Positions 53,447 through 63,373 of a stretch of 64,000 nt of DNA are shown here, piece by piece. Below the pieces are notes generated by a model. The model saw nothing but the letters and a program-made list of their open reading frames with translations. It made no database searches and was not told the DNA's origin. Source of the DNA: Micromonospora sp. WMMD1128 (GTDB lineage Bacteria > Actinomycetota > Actinomycetes > Mycobacteriales > Micromonosporaceae); NCBI RefSeq assembly GCF_027497235.1, contig NZ_CP114902.1:2803501-2867500 (forward strand), read 5' to 3'. Position 1 is the first letter of the stretch. Each line of letters begins with the position of its first letter. A program made the translations under genes and the position numbers.

Positions 53447-53501
53447 GATCATGAAGTTGGCGGTGACAATTCGGACGGCGGAGGCAGCCAACCTCATGAT
53501 C
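53447..53501. repeat. 55-bp palindromic element GATCATGAAGTT (copy 3)
   Basis: Arms GATCATGAAGTTGGCGG and GCAGCCAACCTCATGATC; same length as copies at 21351 and 31942 but with a different centre. Confidence 0.8.
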
Positions 53502-53549
53502 AACGGGCTTGTGGAGTCGGCCCGGCTAGGGTGATGGGGGAGGTGACGC

Positions 53550-53969
53550 GTGCGCAGTTGGTGGTTCGCCGGCCTGATGCTGATCGCGGGCGTGGTGACG
53601 GGGGTCGGCCAGTCGGGTCCGGCGTCGTTCGCTCTGGCTTTCCTGCCCTTCGCGGTGCTGGGGGTGCTCTTCTCGCCGCTCGCGTTCCCCTGGTCGCTGA
53701 CCGCGGCCCAGGCGCGGCGGCGCAGCGCCGAGAACGGCCGGCCGGTCATCTACTGGCGGCCGGGCTGCACCTACTGCCTCCGGTTGCGGCTGCGACTGGG
53801 CCGGCGCGCCGGGCGGGCGTACTGGGTGGACATCTGGCGGGACCCGGAGGCCGCGGCGGCGGTCCGGGCGGTCACCGGCGGCGACGAGACCGTGCCGACC
53901 GTGGTGCTGCCGGAGGGCGCGGTGGTGAACCCCGACCCGGCGTGGGTGCGCGACCGGCTCCCGGCCTGA
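53550..53969 (+). CDS. Membrane-anchored glutaredoxin/mycoredoxin-like protein
   Basis: A 139-residue protein. Two N-terminal transmembrane helices (about 3-21 and 28-50) are followed by a glutaredoxin fold with IYWRPGCTYCLRLR (CxxC redox centre), the cis-Pro segment ETVPTVVLP and a C-terminal helix. Mycoredoxins reduce mycothiol mixed disulphides; the anchor places this one at the membrane. GTG 53550 has GGGGGAGGTG upstream and TAGGGT (53527-53532) as a possible -10. Confidence 0.9.
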   Translation: MRSWWFAGLMLIAGVVTGVGQSGPASFALAFLPFAVLGVLFSPLAFPWSLTAAQARRRSAENGRPVIYWRPGCTYCLRLRLRLGRRAGRAYWVDIWRDPEAAAAVRAVTGGDETVPTVVLPEGAVVNPDPAWVRDRLPA

Positions 53970-54038
53970 CCCGGTCACCGGCCGCCACCGTCCGCCGGCC
54001 GTGAGCCCGGCGCCCCGGTCCGGGGCGCCGGGCACCGG

Positions 54039-57011
54039 TCACCCGGTGTACGGCAGGGTGACGGTGGAGCCGTCGCCGGTGCCGACCGTGGTGGCGGCGT
54101 TGCCGATGGCGTTCCACAGCTCGACCTTCACCGTGCCGCCGGCCAGGTCGCCGAGCGTGCCGGTGGCCGAGGCCAGGCCCTGGGTCTGCCGGTAGCGTTC
54201 CATCCCGACGATCGGGTCGGTGGCGAAGTACCGGTAGGTCTCCACCCGGTCGAAGCTGCCGTCGCCGGTCAGGTCGTACGACACCCGGGCCTGGACGCCG
54301 TTGCCGACCACGACACCCGCGTCGACGCCCAGGTCGAAGGCGGTGTTCCCGCCGGTGTACGTACCGGTCAGCCCGGTGGCGGTGAACACCTGCGGGTTGG
54401 TCGGCGTGCCGTCGTGGTTGCCGTTGGCGGCGGTCACCGTGACCGTGCCGGCCGGGCCGGCGGTGGCGCCCAGCTCCCCGCCGGAACGCAGGTAGCGGGT
54501 CGGGTTCAGCGGCGCCGGGGTGCTCGGGTCGGGACTCGGGCTGGTCGGCGTCGGGCTGGGCGTGGTCGGCGTCGGGCTGGGCGTGGTCGGGGTCGGGGTC
54601 GGCGTCGAGGTCGGCGGGGGACCGGTCGGCACCGCCACGCCGCCGGTCGCGCTGCCACCGCTCCAGGTGTACGCCCCGGAGGTGGCGGTCTTCCCGGCGG
54701 GCACGGCGAGCGTGGTGCCGTCGGAGAACGTGACGGTCAGCGGCGCGGCGGTGATGTTCGACGCCACGTACGTGCGCGCGGTGCCCTTGCGGAACACCTT
54801 GGCCAGCGGGTGGTTGGCGGTGACCGAGGTGTCCACCGTGCCGAGGGCGGCGAGGTTCCGGATCCAGTGGAACGTGTGCGCCTTGCTCTCGCCCTCCTCG
54901 CTCGTGAAGCCGCTGTTGGCCCGGAAGTTGCGCAACGCCTGGTCGCCGTCGCCGAGGGCCAGGAACTCCCAGAGGATGTCCTGCCACACCGTCGGCGGGC
55001 CGCCCTTGTTGGCGACCAGCTCGGCGTAGTTGGCCTTGACGTAGTCGGGATATTCGCCCAGGTAGAGGTGACCGCCGGTGATCGGCAGCATGTTGATGCC
55101 CTGGATCATCTCGGGGGCCGCGGAGAACCAGGTCGAGTACGACCCGCCGTCGCCCCACACCATGCCGACGGTCTTGTGCCCGAAGGTGGCCGGGAAGTTC
55201 TCGTCGTGCACGTCGAACCAGTATTCCGAGATGGCCGCGGACTGGGTGGTCCACAGGTAGACGCCGGCGTCGCGGACGGCGGTGTCGCCGGTGGCCTGGC
55301 CCCACTGGATCAGCGCGTTGGCGAAGTTCATCCCCTCGGAGGACGACTCCTGGTTGTTGCCGGCGAAGAACGGCGCCAGGCCGGAGGCCCAGTCGTGACC
55401 GGCGTAGATGTCGAAGTCCCGCAGGTAGGGGAAGCGCTCGTCGGCGCGGTCGTAGTTGTTGGCGTCGCGGATGAGCAGGTCGACCATGCCGCCGTAGCGG
55501 GTGTCGTCGGCCCAGCCGGGGTCGAACTTGGCCACCGTGGCCGCCGCGGCGACGAAGTAGCCGTAGTGGAAGTGGTGGTCGTTGAGATCCTCGTCGGAGC
55601 CGTACGAGGCGGGGTAGCCGATGAGCGTGCCCCAGTTGCGGTCGTAGTAGAAGAGTTGGCCGGTCTCGCCGGAGCCGGCGGTGAGCCAGTTGGTGAGCCG
55701 GGCCTTCATGGCCGTGACGGCCTTGTCTCGCACGGCGGTGAGCCCGAGCTGGTCGGCGATCTCGGCGATCCGGGCGGCCCGGCCGAGCCCCTTGCCGGCC
55801 CAGTAGGTGTCGGTGCCGCTGACCCCCTCCGGGTTGGCCAGCTCGGCGTTCAGGTAGCCGGTGACGGTGTTCAGGTCCGCGCCGGTGGCGTCACCGACGG
55901 CCGGCACCTCCGGCAGCACGCCGGTGAAACGCATCGAGGTGGTGAACGACGGTACGCCGGCGAGCACCCGCATGGCACCGCGCGCCGAGACGTACGTCGG
56001 GGTGATCGGGGTGGCGCCGGTGAGGCTACGCCACTGGTGCGGGTAGAGCGCCACCACCGTCTTGGACTCGGTTCCCTCCCGGGGCGTGGTGGTGAACGCG
56101 TAGGTGGTGCGCACCGTGCCGGCCGCCGGGTCGTACGCGTAGCTCATCCGGGTGCCGGTGACGTGCGCGTGGGCGTACCTGCCGTAGGTGTCGGCCAGGG
56201 CGGCCTTGTCCGCGCCGCCGGGCAGCACGGCGACCGAGAAGTAGCCCTTACCGGCAAGCGTCGAACTGATGCCCGCGCCGTCGACGGTCCAGGTCGCGCC
56301 GGTCGGCGCGTACGCGACGTAGTCGTGGCCGTGGACCGTGAAGCCGATGGTGGCGCCGGAGTTGCGCCACACGGTGGGCGTCGCGGCGGCGGTGAGCTGC
56401 GCGGCCCCGCCACCGCTGACGGTGTAGTAGCTGAACGGCAGCCCGTGGCCGATGGTGGCCCGCATGCTCCGGTTGCCGTCGCTCCAGTCGGCGGTGACCG
56501 TCCAGTCCGTCCAGTCGGCGGCCTTGACCACCGGCGCGGACAGCCCGGCCACCCCGACCCGGACGTCCTCCGTGTACGGGTAGTGGTATTCGCCGACTCC
56601 GGTGGCGGTGCCGCTGATCGCCGGCGTGGTGGTGTAGGACAGCCCGAGCCCGTTGTTCTCGGCGTGGAACGCCAGCGGGTGGGCCTGGAGGTTCTCGCTG
56701 GTCCCGCAGTTGTTGCGCTTCCAGATCAGCGAGGACCACCAGTCGTTCGTGGGGATCGCGCCGGCCGGCGCGTCCGAGGTGGCGAAGATCCTTGGGTTGG
56801 TGCTGACGGCGCCGCAGCCCTTGGGCAACGCGGCGCCGGGCGGCAGCGTCTCGGTGTAGCTGCCCGCGCCGACGGTGCCGGCGGTGGCGGTGCCACCACC
56901 GGTGACCACGACGCCGAGGAGGCCGGCGGCGAGTACGGATGCGGCGGCGAGGGCGGTCGCCCGCAGCCGACGCGGACGGGCGGGGGAGACGTCCCACAGG
57001 GGGAGTGTCAT
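54039..57011 (-). CDS. Secreted GH81 endo-beta-1,3-glucanase
   Basis: A 990-residue exported hydrolase. Long signal region about residues 1-45. The GH81 catalytic body (about 60-740) shows DEDLNDHHFHYGYF (catalytic Asp) and NNQESSSEGMNFANA (catalytic Glu residues). A Thr/Pro/Ser linker (about 800-840) leads to a C-terminal beta-sandwich of about 150 residues (TRYLRSGGELGA... ETYRYFATDPIVGMERY) that is probably a beta-glucan-binding module. It should degrade fungal or callose beta-1,3-glucan. Two identical 14-bp palindromes flank its promoter, so it is likely repressed by a LacI-type regulator. ATG 57011. Confidence 0.95.
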   Translation of the reverse strand: MTLPLWDVSPARPRRLRATALAAASVLAAGLLGVVVTGGGTATAGTVGAGSYTETLPPGAALPKGCGAVSTNPRIFATSDAPAGAIPTNDWWSSLIWKRNNCGTSENLQAHPLAFHAENNGLGLSYTTTPAISGTATGVGEYHYPYTEDVRVGVAGLSAPVVKAADWTDWTVTADWSDGNRSMRATIGHGLPFSYYTVSGGGAAQLTAAATPTVWRNSGATIGFTVHGHDYVAYAPTGATWTVDGAGISSTLAGKGYFSVAVLPGGADKAALADTYGRYAHAHVTGTRMSYAYDPAAGTVRTTYAFTTTPREGTESKTVVALYPHQWRSLTGATPITPTYVSARGAMRVLAGVPSFTTSMRFTGVLPEVPAVGDATGADLNTVTGYLNAELANPEGVSGTDTYWAGKGLGRAARIAEIADQLGLTAVRDKAVTAMKARLTNWLTAGSGETGQLFYYDRNWGTLIGYPASYGSDEDLNDHHFHYGYFVAAAATVAKFDPGWADDTRYGGMVDLLIRDANNYDRADERFPYLRDFDIYAGHDWASGLAPFFAGNNQESSSEGMNFANALIQWGQATGDTAVRDAGVYLWTTQSAAISEYWFDVHDENFPATFGHKTVGMVWGDGGSYSTWFSAAPEMIQGINMLPITGGHLYLGEYPDYVKANYAELVANKGGPPTVWQDILWEFLALGDGDQALRNFRANSGFTSEEGESKAHTFHWIRNLAALGTVDTSVTANHPLAKVFRKGTARTYVASNITAAPLTVTFSDGTTLAVPAGKTATSGAYTWSGGSATGGVAVPTGPPPTSTPTPTPTTPSPTPTTPSPTPTSPSPDPSTPAPLNPTRYLRSGGELGATAGPAGTVTVTAANGNHDGTPTNPQVFTATGLTGTYTGGNTAFDLGVDAGVVVGNGVQARVSYDLTGDGSFDRVETYRYFATDPIVGMERYRQTQGLASATGTLGDLAGGTVKVELWNAIGNAATTVGTGDGSTVTLPYTG

Positions 57012-57061
57012 GGAGGTCCCCTTCAGGAGAAGGTGGTGTTCGGATGGTGATCCGACAGTCG

Positions 57062-57141
57062 AGAGAGCGCTCTCTTGAGAAGCGAGATTAGGTTCCGGTT
57101 ACGTGCGCGTCAATGTTTTGTTGCCTGAGAGAGCGCTCTCT
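57062..57141 (-). promoter_or_regulatory. GH81 promoter with two AGAGAGCGCTCTCT operators
   Basis: Minus strand TTGACG (57113-57108), 17-bp spacer, TAATCT (57090-57085). Exact palindromes AGAGAGCGCTCTCT at 57062-57075 (just downstream of the -10) and 57128-57141 (upstream of the -35), centres 66 bp apart. They share the GAGCGCTC core of LacI/CebR-type operators of actinomycete glycoside-hydrolase genes. Confidence 0.8.
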
Positions 57142-57340
57142 GCATGTCGCGACGTCTGCCCTCCCGGGCCTTGAGAGCGCCCCCGAACAGGAAAAACCGG
57201 CTCTGCGGCGCACTCCCACCGCACTCCCACCCGGCCGAGTTGGTTTCGCCGACCCCGTCCCGCGCCGCGCACCGTCCCGCGCACCGCCGAACCGTCCGTC
57301 CGCAGCCGCTGGCGTCAACGCACCGCGAGACATCCGTAGC

Positions 57341-57376
57341 GTTCCACCCGTGGTGGGTGCTGGCGGTGGGTGGAAC
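57341..57376. repeat. Inverted repeat GTTCCACCC in the GH81 upstream gap
   Basis: GTTCCACCC (57341-57349) and GGGTGGAAC (57368-57376) pair perfectly across an 18-nt loop. The rest of 57142-57519 shows no gene or clear signal. Confidence 0.5.
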
Positions 57377-57519
57377 GGTATGGGTGTTGGGTACGCCTAG
57401 TCAGGTTGGCCGGCATCGCCGGGCGCACCCTGATCCGCCTGTCGATCACCCCTGACGCGGAAAGCGCGCCGGACGGGGATGCGGCCGGACCGCGATCAGG
57501 ATGCGGTCGAGCGAGACTG

Positions 57520-57852
57520 TCAGGCGGCGGTGGCGACGAGACGGTCCTCACCGGTCACCGGCGCCGACGTGGTGCCCGGACCATCGCCGTCGGCGGCGGG
57601 CCGTGCCCCGCTGCGCGGCGCTGTGTGCGGCGGCGCGGTGGCGGTGTTCGGCGTGCGGGCGGCGCTCAGCCCGACCTGGGCGGTGTCCCAGGCGGCGCAC
57701 GGCCAGGCCGCCCCGGCGCAGCTCGGGCTGGCGCACCTCCGCGTCGCGTCGGGCTGGTGCGCGTCGGCGACCGCGGCGGACAGGTCCCACAGCAGTGGGT
57801 CGGTCACCTCCGCCGGACGGTCCTCGGCACGCTCGGTGTTGACTCCGGACAT
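57520..57852 (-). CDS. Small Cys-rich hypothetical protein
   Basis: A 110-residue protein starting at ATG 57852 with GGGGGAT upstream. The N-terminal part is helical (DPLLWDLSAAVADAH), then CASPSCAGAAWPCAAW supplies three cysteines in a WPC context like the pair at 33793-34382. The last 50 residues are Pro/Ala/Thr-rich and probably disordered. It might be a short zinc peptide or, given the tail, something surface-exposed; no signal peptide is seen. Confidence 0.55.
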   Translation of the reverse strand: MSGVNTERAEDRPAEVTDPLLWDLSAAVADAHQPDATRRCASPSCAGAAWPCAAWDTAQVGLSAARTPNTATAPPHTAPRSGARPAADGDGPGTTSAPVTGEDRLVATAA

Positions 57853-57948
57853 GGTCGATCCCCCCTGTGGTGAACGGCCCCCACCTGTTTCCGGAACCGG
57901 CCCCGGGCAAACCTGCGGATGATCGGGAGCGGGCATAGGCTGGCCGGC

Positions 57949-58569
57949 GTGGCGAGGTATTACGACCTGCATCCGGACAATCCCCAACCGCGGGTGATCC
58001 GGCAGGTGGTGGACCTGTTACGGGCGGACGGGGTGATCGTCTACCCGACCGACTCGTGCTATGCCCTCGGCTGCCGGCTCGGCAACCGCGACGGCGTGGA
58101 GCGGATGCGGGAGATCCGGCGGCTCGACCAGCGGCACCCGTTCACGCTCGTGTGCGCCGACTTCGCCCAGCTCGGCCAGTTCGTCAAGCTCAGCAACGCG
58201 GTCTTCCGGCAGGTCAAGGCCGTGATCCCGGGCAGCTACACGTTCCTGTTGCCGGCCACCTCGGAGGTGCCCCGCCGGCTCCAGGACCCGCGGCGCCGGG
58301 TGGTCGGCGCACGGGTGCCGAAACACACCGTGACCCAGGCGCTGCTTGCCGAGTTGGGCGAGCCGCTGCTCTCGAGCACCCTGCTGCTCCCGGGTGAACC
58401 GGAGCCGATGACCCAGGGCTGGGAGATCAAGGAACGGCTCGACCACCAGGTCGACGCCGTGGTCGACGCCGGGGACTGCGGTCTCGAACCCACCACCGTG
58501 GTCGACCTGTCCGGCCCGGAACCGGAGATCCTGCGCCGCGGTGTCGGCGACCCCTCCCGCTTCGAGTAG
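57949..58569 (+). CDS. Sua5/YciO/YrdC-type protein (threonylcarbamoyl-AMP synthase family)
   Basis: A 206-residue YrdC-fold protein: GVIVYPTDSCYALGCRLGNR, HPFTLVCADFAQLGQFVKLS and PGSYTFLLPATSEVPRRLQ match the family, with the YciO-like subgroup features. Sua5/TsaC members make threonylcarbamoyl-AMP for the t6A tRNA modification; the YciO subgroup has an uncertain role. GTG 57949 follows TAGGCT (57936-57941) by 7 nt, so the message is probably leaderless; the in-frame ATG at 57919 would precede that -10. Confidence 0.9.
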   Translation: MARYYDLHPDNPQPRVIRQVVDLLRADGVIVYPTDSCYALGCRLGNRDGVERMREIRRLDQRHPFTLVCADFAQLGQFVKLSNAVFRQVKAVIPGSYTFLLPATSEVPRRLQDPRRRVVGARVPKHTVTQALLAELGEPLLSSTLLLPGEPEPMTQGWEIKERLDHQVDAVVDAGDCGLEPTTVVDLSGPEPEILRRGVGDPSRFE

Positions 58570-58644
58570 GGATCGGCCCGTTCCGCCCCACCGGGCCGTC
58601 GGGTGCGGCACGGTGGATCCGGCGGACCGTGACGGGGGTACGGC

Positions 58645-60219
58645 GTGAACGCACTCGTGCTGATCTCGGTGCTCGGCGTCACCGTGGTCGTCGGCACCAC
58701 CATCGGCGGCCGGTACAGCGTCGCGCCGCCGGTGCTGCTCATCGCCATGGGCGCGCTGCTCGGCCTGCTGCCACCGTTCGAGAACGTGGTCCTCGAACCC
58801 GAGGTGGTGCTGGTGCTGTTCCTCCCGGCGATCCTCTACCGGGAGAGCCTGGTGACCAGCCTCCGCGAGATCCGCGCCAACCTCGCGGTGATCGTGCTGC
58901 TGGCCGTCGCGCTGGTGATCATCACGATGGTGGCGGTCGCGTACGTGACCCTGGCCCTCGGTGTGGAACCGCACGCCGCCTGGGTGCTCGGCGCGGTCCT
59001 GGCGCCCACCGACGCCGCCGCCGTCGCCGGCCTGGCCAAGCGGATGCCGCGTGGCATCCTCACCACGTTGCGCGCGGAGAGCCTGGTCAACGACGGTACG
59101 GCGCTTGTGCTCTTCGCGGTGGCGGCCGGTGTGATCGCGGGTGGGAAGGTGCCCGGTCCGTTCGCGCTCGCCGGCCAGTTCGTCGGCAAGTCGTTGGGTG
59201 GGGTGCTCGCCGGGCTGCTCGTCGGCGGGCTGGTGATCCTGATCCGCAAGCACGTCGACGACCCGATGCGCGAGGGCGGGCTGAGCATCCTCACCCCGTT
59301 CGTCGCGTTCCTGCTCGCCGACGCGGTGCACGCCAGCGGGGTGCTCGCGGTCGTCGTCTCCGGGCTGCTGGTGTCGTACGCGGGACCGCGGGTGATCCGG
59401 GCCCGGTCGCGGCTCACCGCGTACGCGTTCTGGGACCTGTCCACCTTCATGATCAACGGCAGTCTGTTCGTGCTGCTCGGCATGCAGGTGCCCGGCTCGC
59501 TGCGTAACATCACCAGCCACTCGCCGGCGGCGTCGTTCGGCATCGCCGCGCTCGTTGCGCTCGTGGTGGTCGCCACCCGGCTGGGGTGGGTGCACCTGGC
59601 GGTGTCGGTGTTGCAGGGCGTCGACCGGCGGGAGTCGCGGCGGTCGTCGCATTTCGACGCGCGGATGCGTACCGCCGCCGGCTGGGCCGGTTTCCGGGGC
59701 GCGGTCTCGCTCGCCGCCGCGCTCGCCGTGCCGGTGACCATGCACGACGGCACCCGGGTGTACGAGCGGGATCTGATCATCTTCGTCACCGTGGTGGTGA
59801 TCGTGCTGATCATGGTGGTGCAGGGCACCACGCTGCCGGCCGTCGTCGGCTGGGCCGGCCTGACCGGCGACCGGCAACGCGACGACGAGGTGCGCCGGGC
59901 GCGGATCCGGGCCACCGAGGTGGTGCTGGAGGCGTTGCCGGGGGTCGCCGCCGACCTGGGCGTCGCGCCGGACACGGTGGAGCGGCTCCGCGCCGGCTAC
60001 CAGGACCACCTGGCGGACGTCCGCGACCCGCGCAGCGAGGAGGCGGAGCGGGAGCGGGAGCTGTCCCGCCGGTTGCAGCTGGCGATGCTGGACCGCAAGC
60101 GTCGGGAGGTCACCCGGCTGCGCAACAGCAACCAGATCGACGACGCGGTGCTGCGGGAACTCCAGGCGGCCACGGACATCGAGGAGATCCGCCTGCTGGG
60201 CCCCGAGACCGAGGACTGA
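58645..60219 (+). CDS. Na+/H+ antiporter, NhaP/CPA1 family
   Basis: A 524-residue antiporter with about 12 transmembrane helices and a cytosolic tail of about 110 residues rich in Arg and Glu. The ion site is in VLAPTDAAAVAGLAKR (TDA) and ESLVNDGTALVLF (ND), both CPA1 hallmarks, and AGFRGAVSLAAALAVP near residue 355 carries the conserved Arg. It exchanges Na+ or K+ for H+ in pH and salt homeostasis. GTG 58645. A 20-bp hairpin terminator follows. Confidence 0.94.
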   Translation: MNALVLISVLGVTVVVGTTIGGRYSVAPPVLLIAMGALLGLLPPFENVVLEPEVVLVLFLPAILYRESLVTSLREIRANLAVIVLLAVALVIITMVAVAYVTLALGVEPHAAWVLGAVLAPTDAAAVAGLAKRMPRGILTTLRAESLVNDGTALVLFAVAAGVIAGGKVPGPFALAGQFVGKSLGGVLAGLLVGGLVILIRKHVDDPMREGGLSILTPFVAFLLADAVHASGVLAVVVSGLLVSYAGPRVIRARSRLTAYAFWDLSTFMINGSLFVLLGMQVPGSLRNITSHSPAASFGIAALVALVVVATRLGWVHLAVSVLQGVDRRESRRSSHFDARMRTAAGWAGFRGAVSLAAALAVPVTMHDGTRVYERDLIIFVTVVVIVLIMVVQGTTLPAVVGWAGLTGDRQRDDEVRRARIRATEVVLEALPGVAADLGVAPDTVERLRAGYQDHLADVRDPRSEEAERERELSRRLQLAMLDRKRREVTRLRNSNQIDDAVLRELQAATDIEEIRLLGPETED

Positions 60220-60246
60220 ACCCTCAATCCCCACCGCGCCCTCATG

Positions 60247-60292
60247 CACGGAAAGAGTGGCTATCCGGTCGCGGATAGCCACTCTTTCCGTG
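60247..60292. terminator. Bidirectional hairpin terminator, 20-bp stem
   Basis: CACGGAAAGAGTGGCTATCC, 6-nt loop, GGATAGCCACTCTTTCCGTG: a perfect 20-bp stem between convergent nhaP and xylanase genes. Confidence 0.9.
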
Positions 60293-60314
60293 AAACAGGG
60301 GTAAGGGAGGGGGA

Positions 60315-61811
<1,497 letters not shown>

Positions 61812-61827
61812 TCACGGTGTCGGCTCG

Positions 61828-61852
61828 GGCGCGGCCGCCCGGAGGCCGCGCC
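61828..61852 (-). other. Hairpin in the xylanase 5' leader
   Basis: GGCGCGGCC, 7-nt loop, GGCCGCGCC lies between the proposed promoter and the xylanase start; may stabilise the mRNA or act as an attenuator. Confidence 0.45.
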
Positions 61853-61908
61853 GGCCGGGGAGACGACTCCCCGGCACCGTGGGTTGATCGACGTGAATCT
61901 GTGCCCCG

Positions 61909-61937
61909 AGCCTACCGGAACCGTTCCGAAAACTTAA
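61909..61937 (-). promoter_or_regulatory. Candidate xylanase promoter with CGGAACCGTTCCG palindrome
   Basis: Minus strand -10 TAGGCT (61914-61909) with the exact 13-bp palindrome CGGAAC-C-GTTCCG (61916-61928) between -10 and a weak -35 (TTAAGT, 61937-61932). Such a position suits a repressor operator. Confidence 0.45.
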
Positions 61938-62184
61938 CGCTCTCGATATGTCGATTCCCCGGCGGGGCGCGGCGGTCGAGGCGTCGAACGCGCCGGCCGG
62001 GGGCGGTCGGTGGGCGGTGCCCGGCCCGGCGCTCCGGGTCCGGAAGTTTCGGCGGCACGCGACCTTCCGGGCCGGGTCGCCCGGCCCGCTGTCCGCGACC
62101 GGACGACGCCGGCGCTTGAACGCGGGGGCCCGAGGCGCGATCCTGTCCCTACATCGACACCAAACGATGGAAGAGGTCCTCCGG

Positions 62185-63009
62185 ATGCGCCGACCGTCGC
62201 TCGTCGTCCTCGTCCTCGCCGCCCTGCTCGCGGCCACCCCCGCCGCGGCCCGGGCCGGCGCCGCCCCACTCACCGAGCTGCGCACCGCCGGCACCGCCTG
62301 GGGGCCCGACCCGGCCACCGGCCGCCTGACCGTCACCGTCGACGACACGGTACGCGGACCGGAGCTGGCCGCGTTGCGCCGGGCCGCCACCCGCTCCGGC
62401 GCGGTTCTGCGGCACGAGCCGGGCCGGCTGCGCACGCTCATCGCCGGCGGCCAGGCGATCTACGGCGGCGGTGGGCGGTGCTCGCTCGGCGTCAACGCGC
62501 GCAGCGGCAGCACCTGGTACTTCGTCACCGCCGGGCACTGCACGAACCTCGGCGCCACCTGGTACGCCGACAGCGCCCGCACCAGCGTGCTGGGCAGCCG
62601 TACCGGCAGCAGCTTCCCCGGCAACGACTACGGGCTGGTCCGCTACACCGGCGCGGTGGCGCACCCCAGCGCGGTGTACACCTACCCCGGCCAGGTGACG
62701 ATCTCCGGCGCCGGCAGCGCCTACGTCGGGCAGGCGGTCTGCCGCAGCGGCGCCACCACGGGCGTGCGGTGCGGGGTGGTCACCGGCTTGAACCAGACCG
62801 TCAACTACGCCGAGGGCCGCGTCACCGGCCTGATCCGCACCAACATCTGCGCCGAGCCGGGGGACAGCGGCGGGCCGCTCTACGTGGCCGCCACCGGCAC
62901 CGTCCTCGGGATCCTCTCCGGTGGCAGCGGCACCTGCGCCAGCGGCGGCACCAGCTACTACCAGCCGATCCTGCAGATCCTCGCCGCGTACGGCCTGAGC
63001 ATCCCGTGA
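62185..63009 (+). CDS. Secreted S1-family serine protease (streptogrisin/trypsin-like)
   Basis: A 274-residue exported protease. Signal peptide about residues 1-24 (AAARA), then a short propeptide (about 25-95; [20 protein letters not shown]). The catalytic domain begins at [12 protein letters not shown] and shows the triad VTAGHC (His), GNDYGLVRY (Asp) and EPGDSGGPL (Ser), with paired cysteines as in streptogrisins. ATG 62185 is preferred over ATG 62167 because GGAAGAGG (62169-62176) is correctly spaced for it. Divergent from the xylanase across 427 bp that contain the xylanase promoter. Confidence 0.93.
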   Translation: MRRPSLVVLVLAALLAATPAAARAGAAPLTELRTAGTAWGPDPATGRLTVTVDDTVRGPELAALRRAATRSGAVLRHEPGRLRTLIAGGQAIYGGGGRCSLGVNARSGSTWYFVTAGHCTNLGATWYADSARTSVLGSRTGSSFPGNDYGLVRYTGAVAHPSAVYTYPGQVTISGAGSAYVGQAVCRSGATTGVRCGVVTGLNQTVNYAEGRVTGLIRTNICAEPGDSGGPLYVAATGTVLGILSGGSGTCASGGTSYYQPILQILAAYGLSIP

Positions 63010-63063
63010 CCGCCGGCCCGAGGGCGGAGGCCACGGACGCCGGCGGCTCGCTAGCCTGACGCG

Positions 63064-63369
63064 GTGACCGTCTACGCCCTCGCGCAGCTCACCGTTCACG
63101 ACCGGGCGCGCTACGACACGTACGTCGCCGCCTTCCTGCCGGTGCTGGCCCGGCACGGCGGCCGGCTGCTCGTCGCCGACCCCGCCCCCCGGGTGGTGGA
63201 GGGCGACTGGCCGCACGACAAGGTGGTCCTGGTGTCCTTCGACCGCCGGGAGGACTTCGAGCGCTGGTCCACCTCGCCGGAATACCGGGAGATCTCCCGG
63301 GACCGGGAGGCGGCGACCGAGGGGGTGGTCCTGCTGCTCGACGGCATCGGCCACGCCTGGCCGGCCTGA
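63064..63369 (+). CDS. DUF1330 protein (dimeric alpha-beta barrel)
   Basis: A 101-residue DUF1330 protein (AQLTVHDRARYDTYVAAFLP, HDKVVLVSFDRREDFERWST, SPEYREISRDREAATEGVVLL). The fold is a ferredoxin-like dimeric barrel related to EthD; no activity is established. GTG 63064 lies 6 nt after TAGCCT (63052-63057), with no ribosome site, so a leaderless mRNA is likely. Confidence 0.92.
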   Translation: MTVYALAQLTVHDRARYDTYVAAFLPVLARHGGRLLVADPAPRVVEGDWPHDKVVLVSFDRREDFERWSTSPEYREISRDREAATEGVVLLLDGIGHAWPA

Positions 63370-63373
63370 CCGC

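Noticed and set aside
57341-57376. Second operator pair for GH81
   Set aside because: The GTTCCACCC inverted repeat is unrelated to the AGAGAGCGCTCTCT boxes and lies over 200 bp upstream of the promoter.
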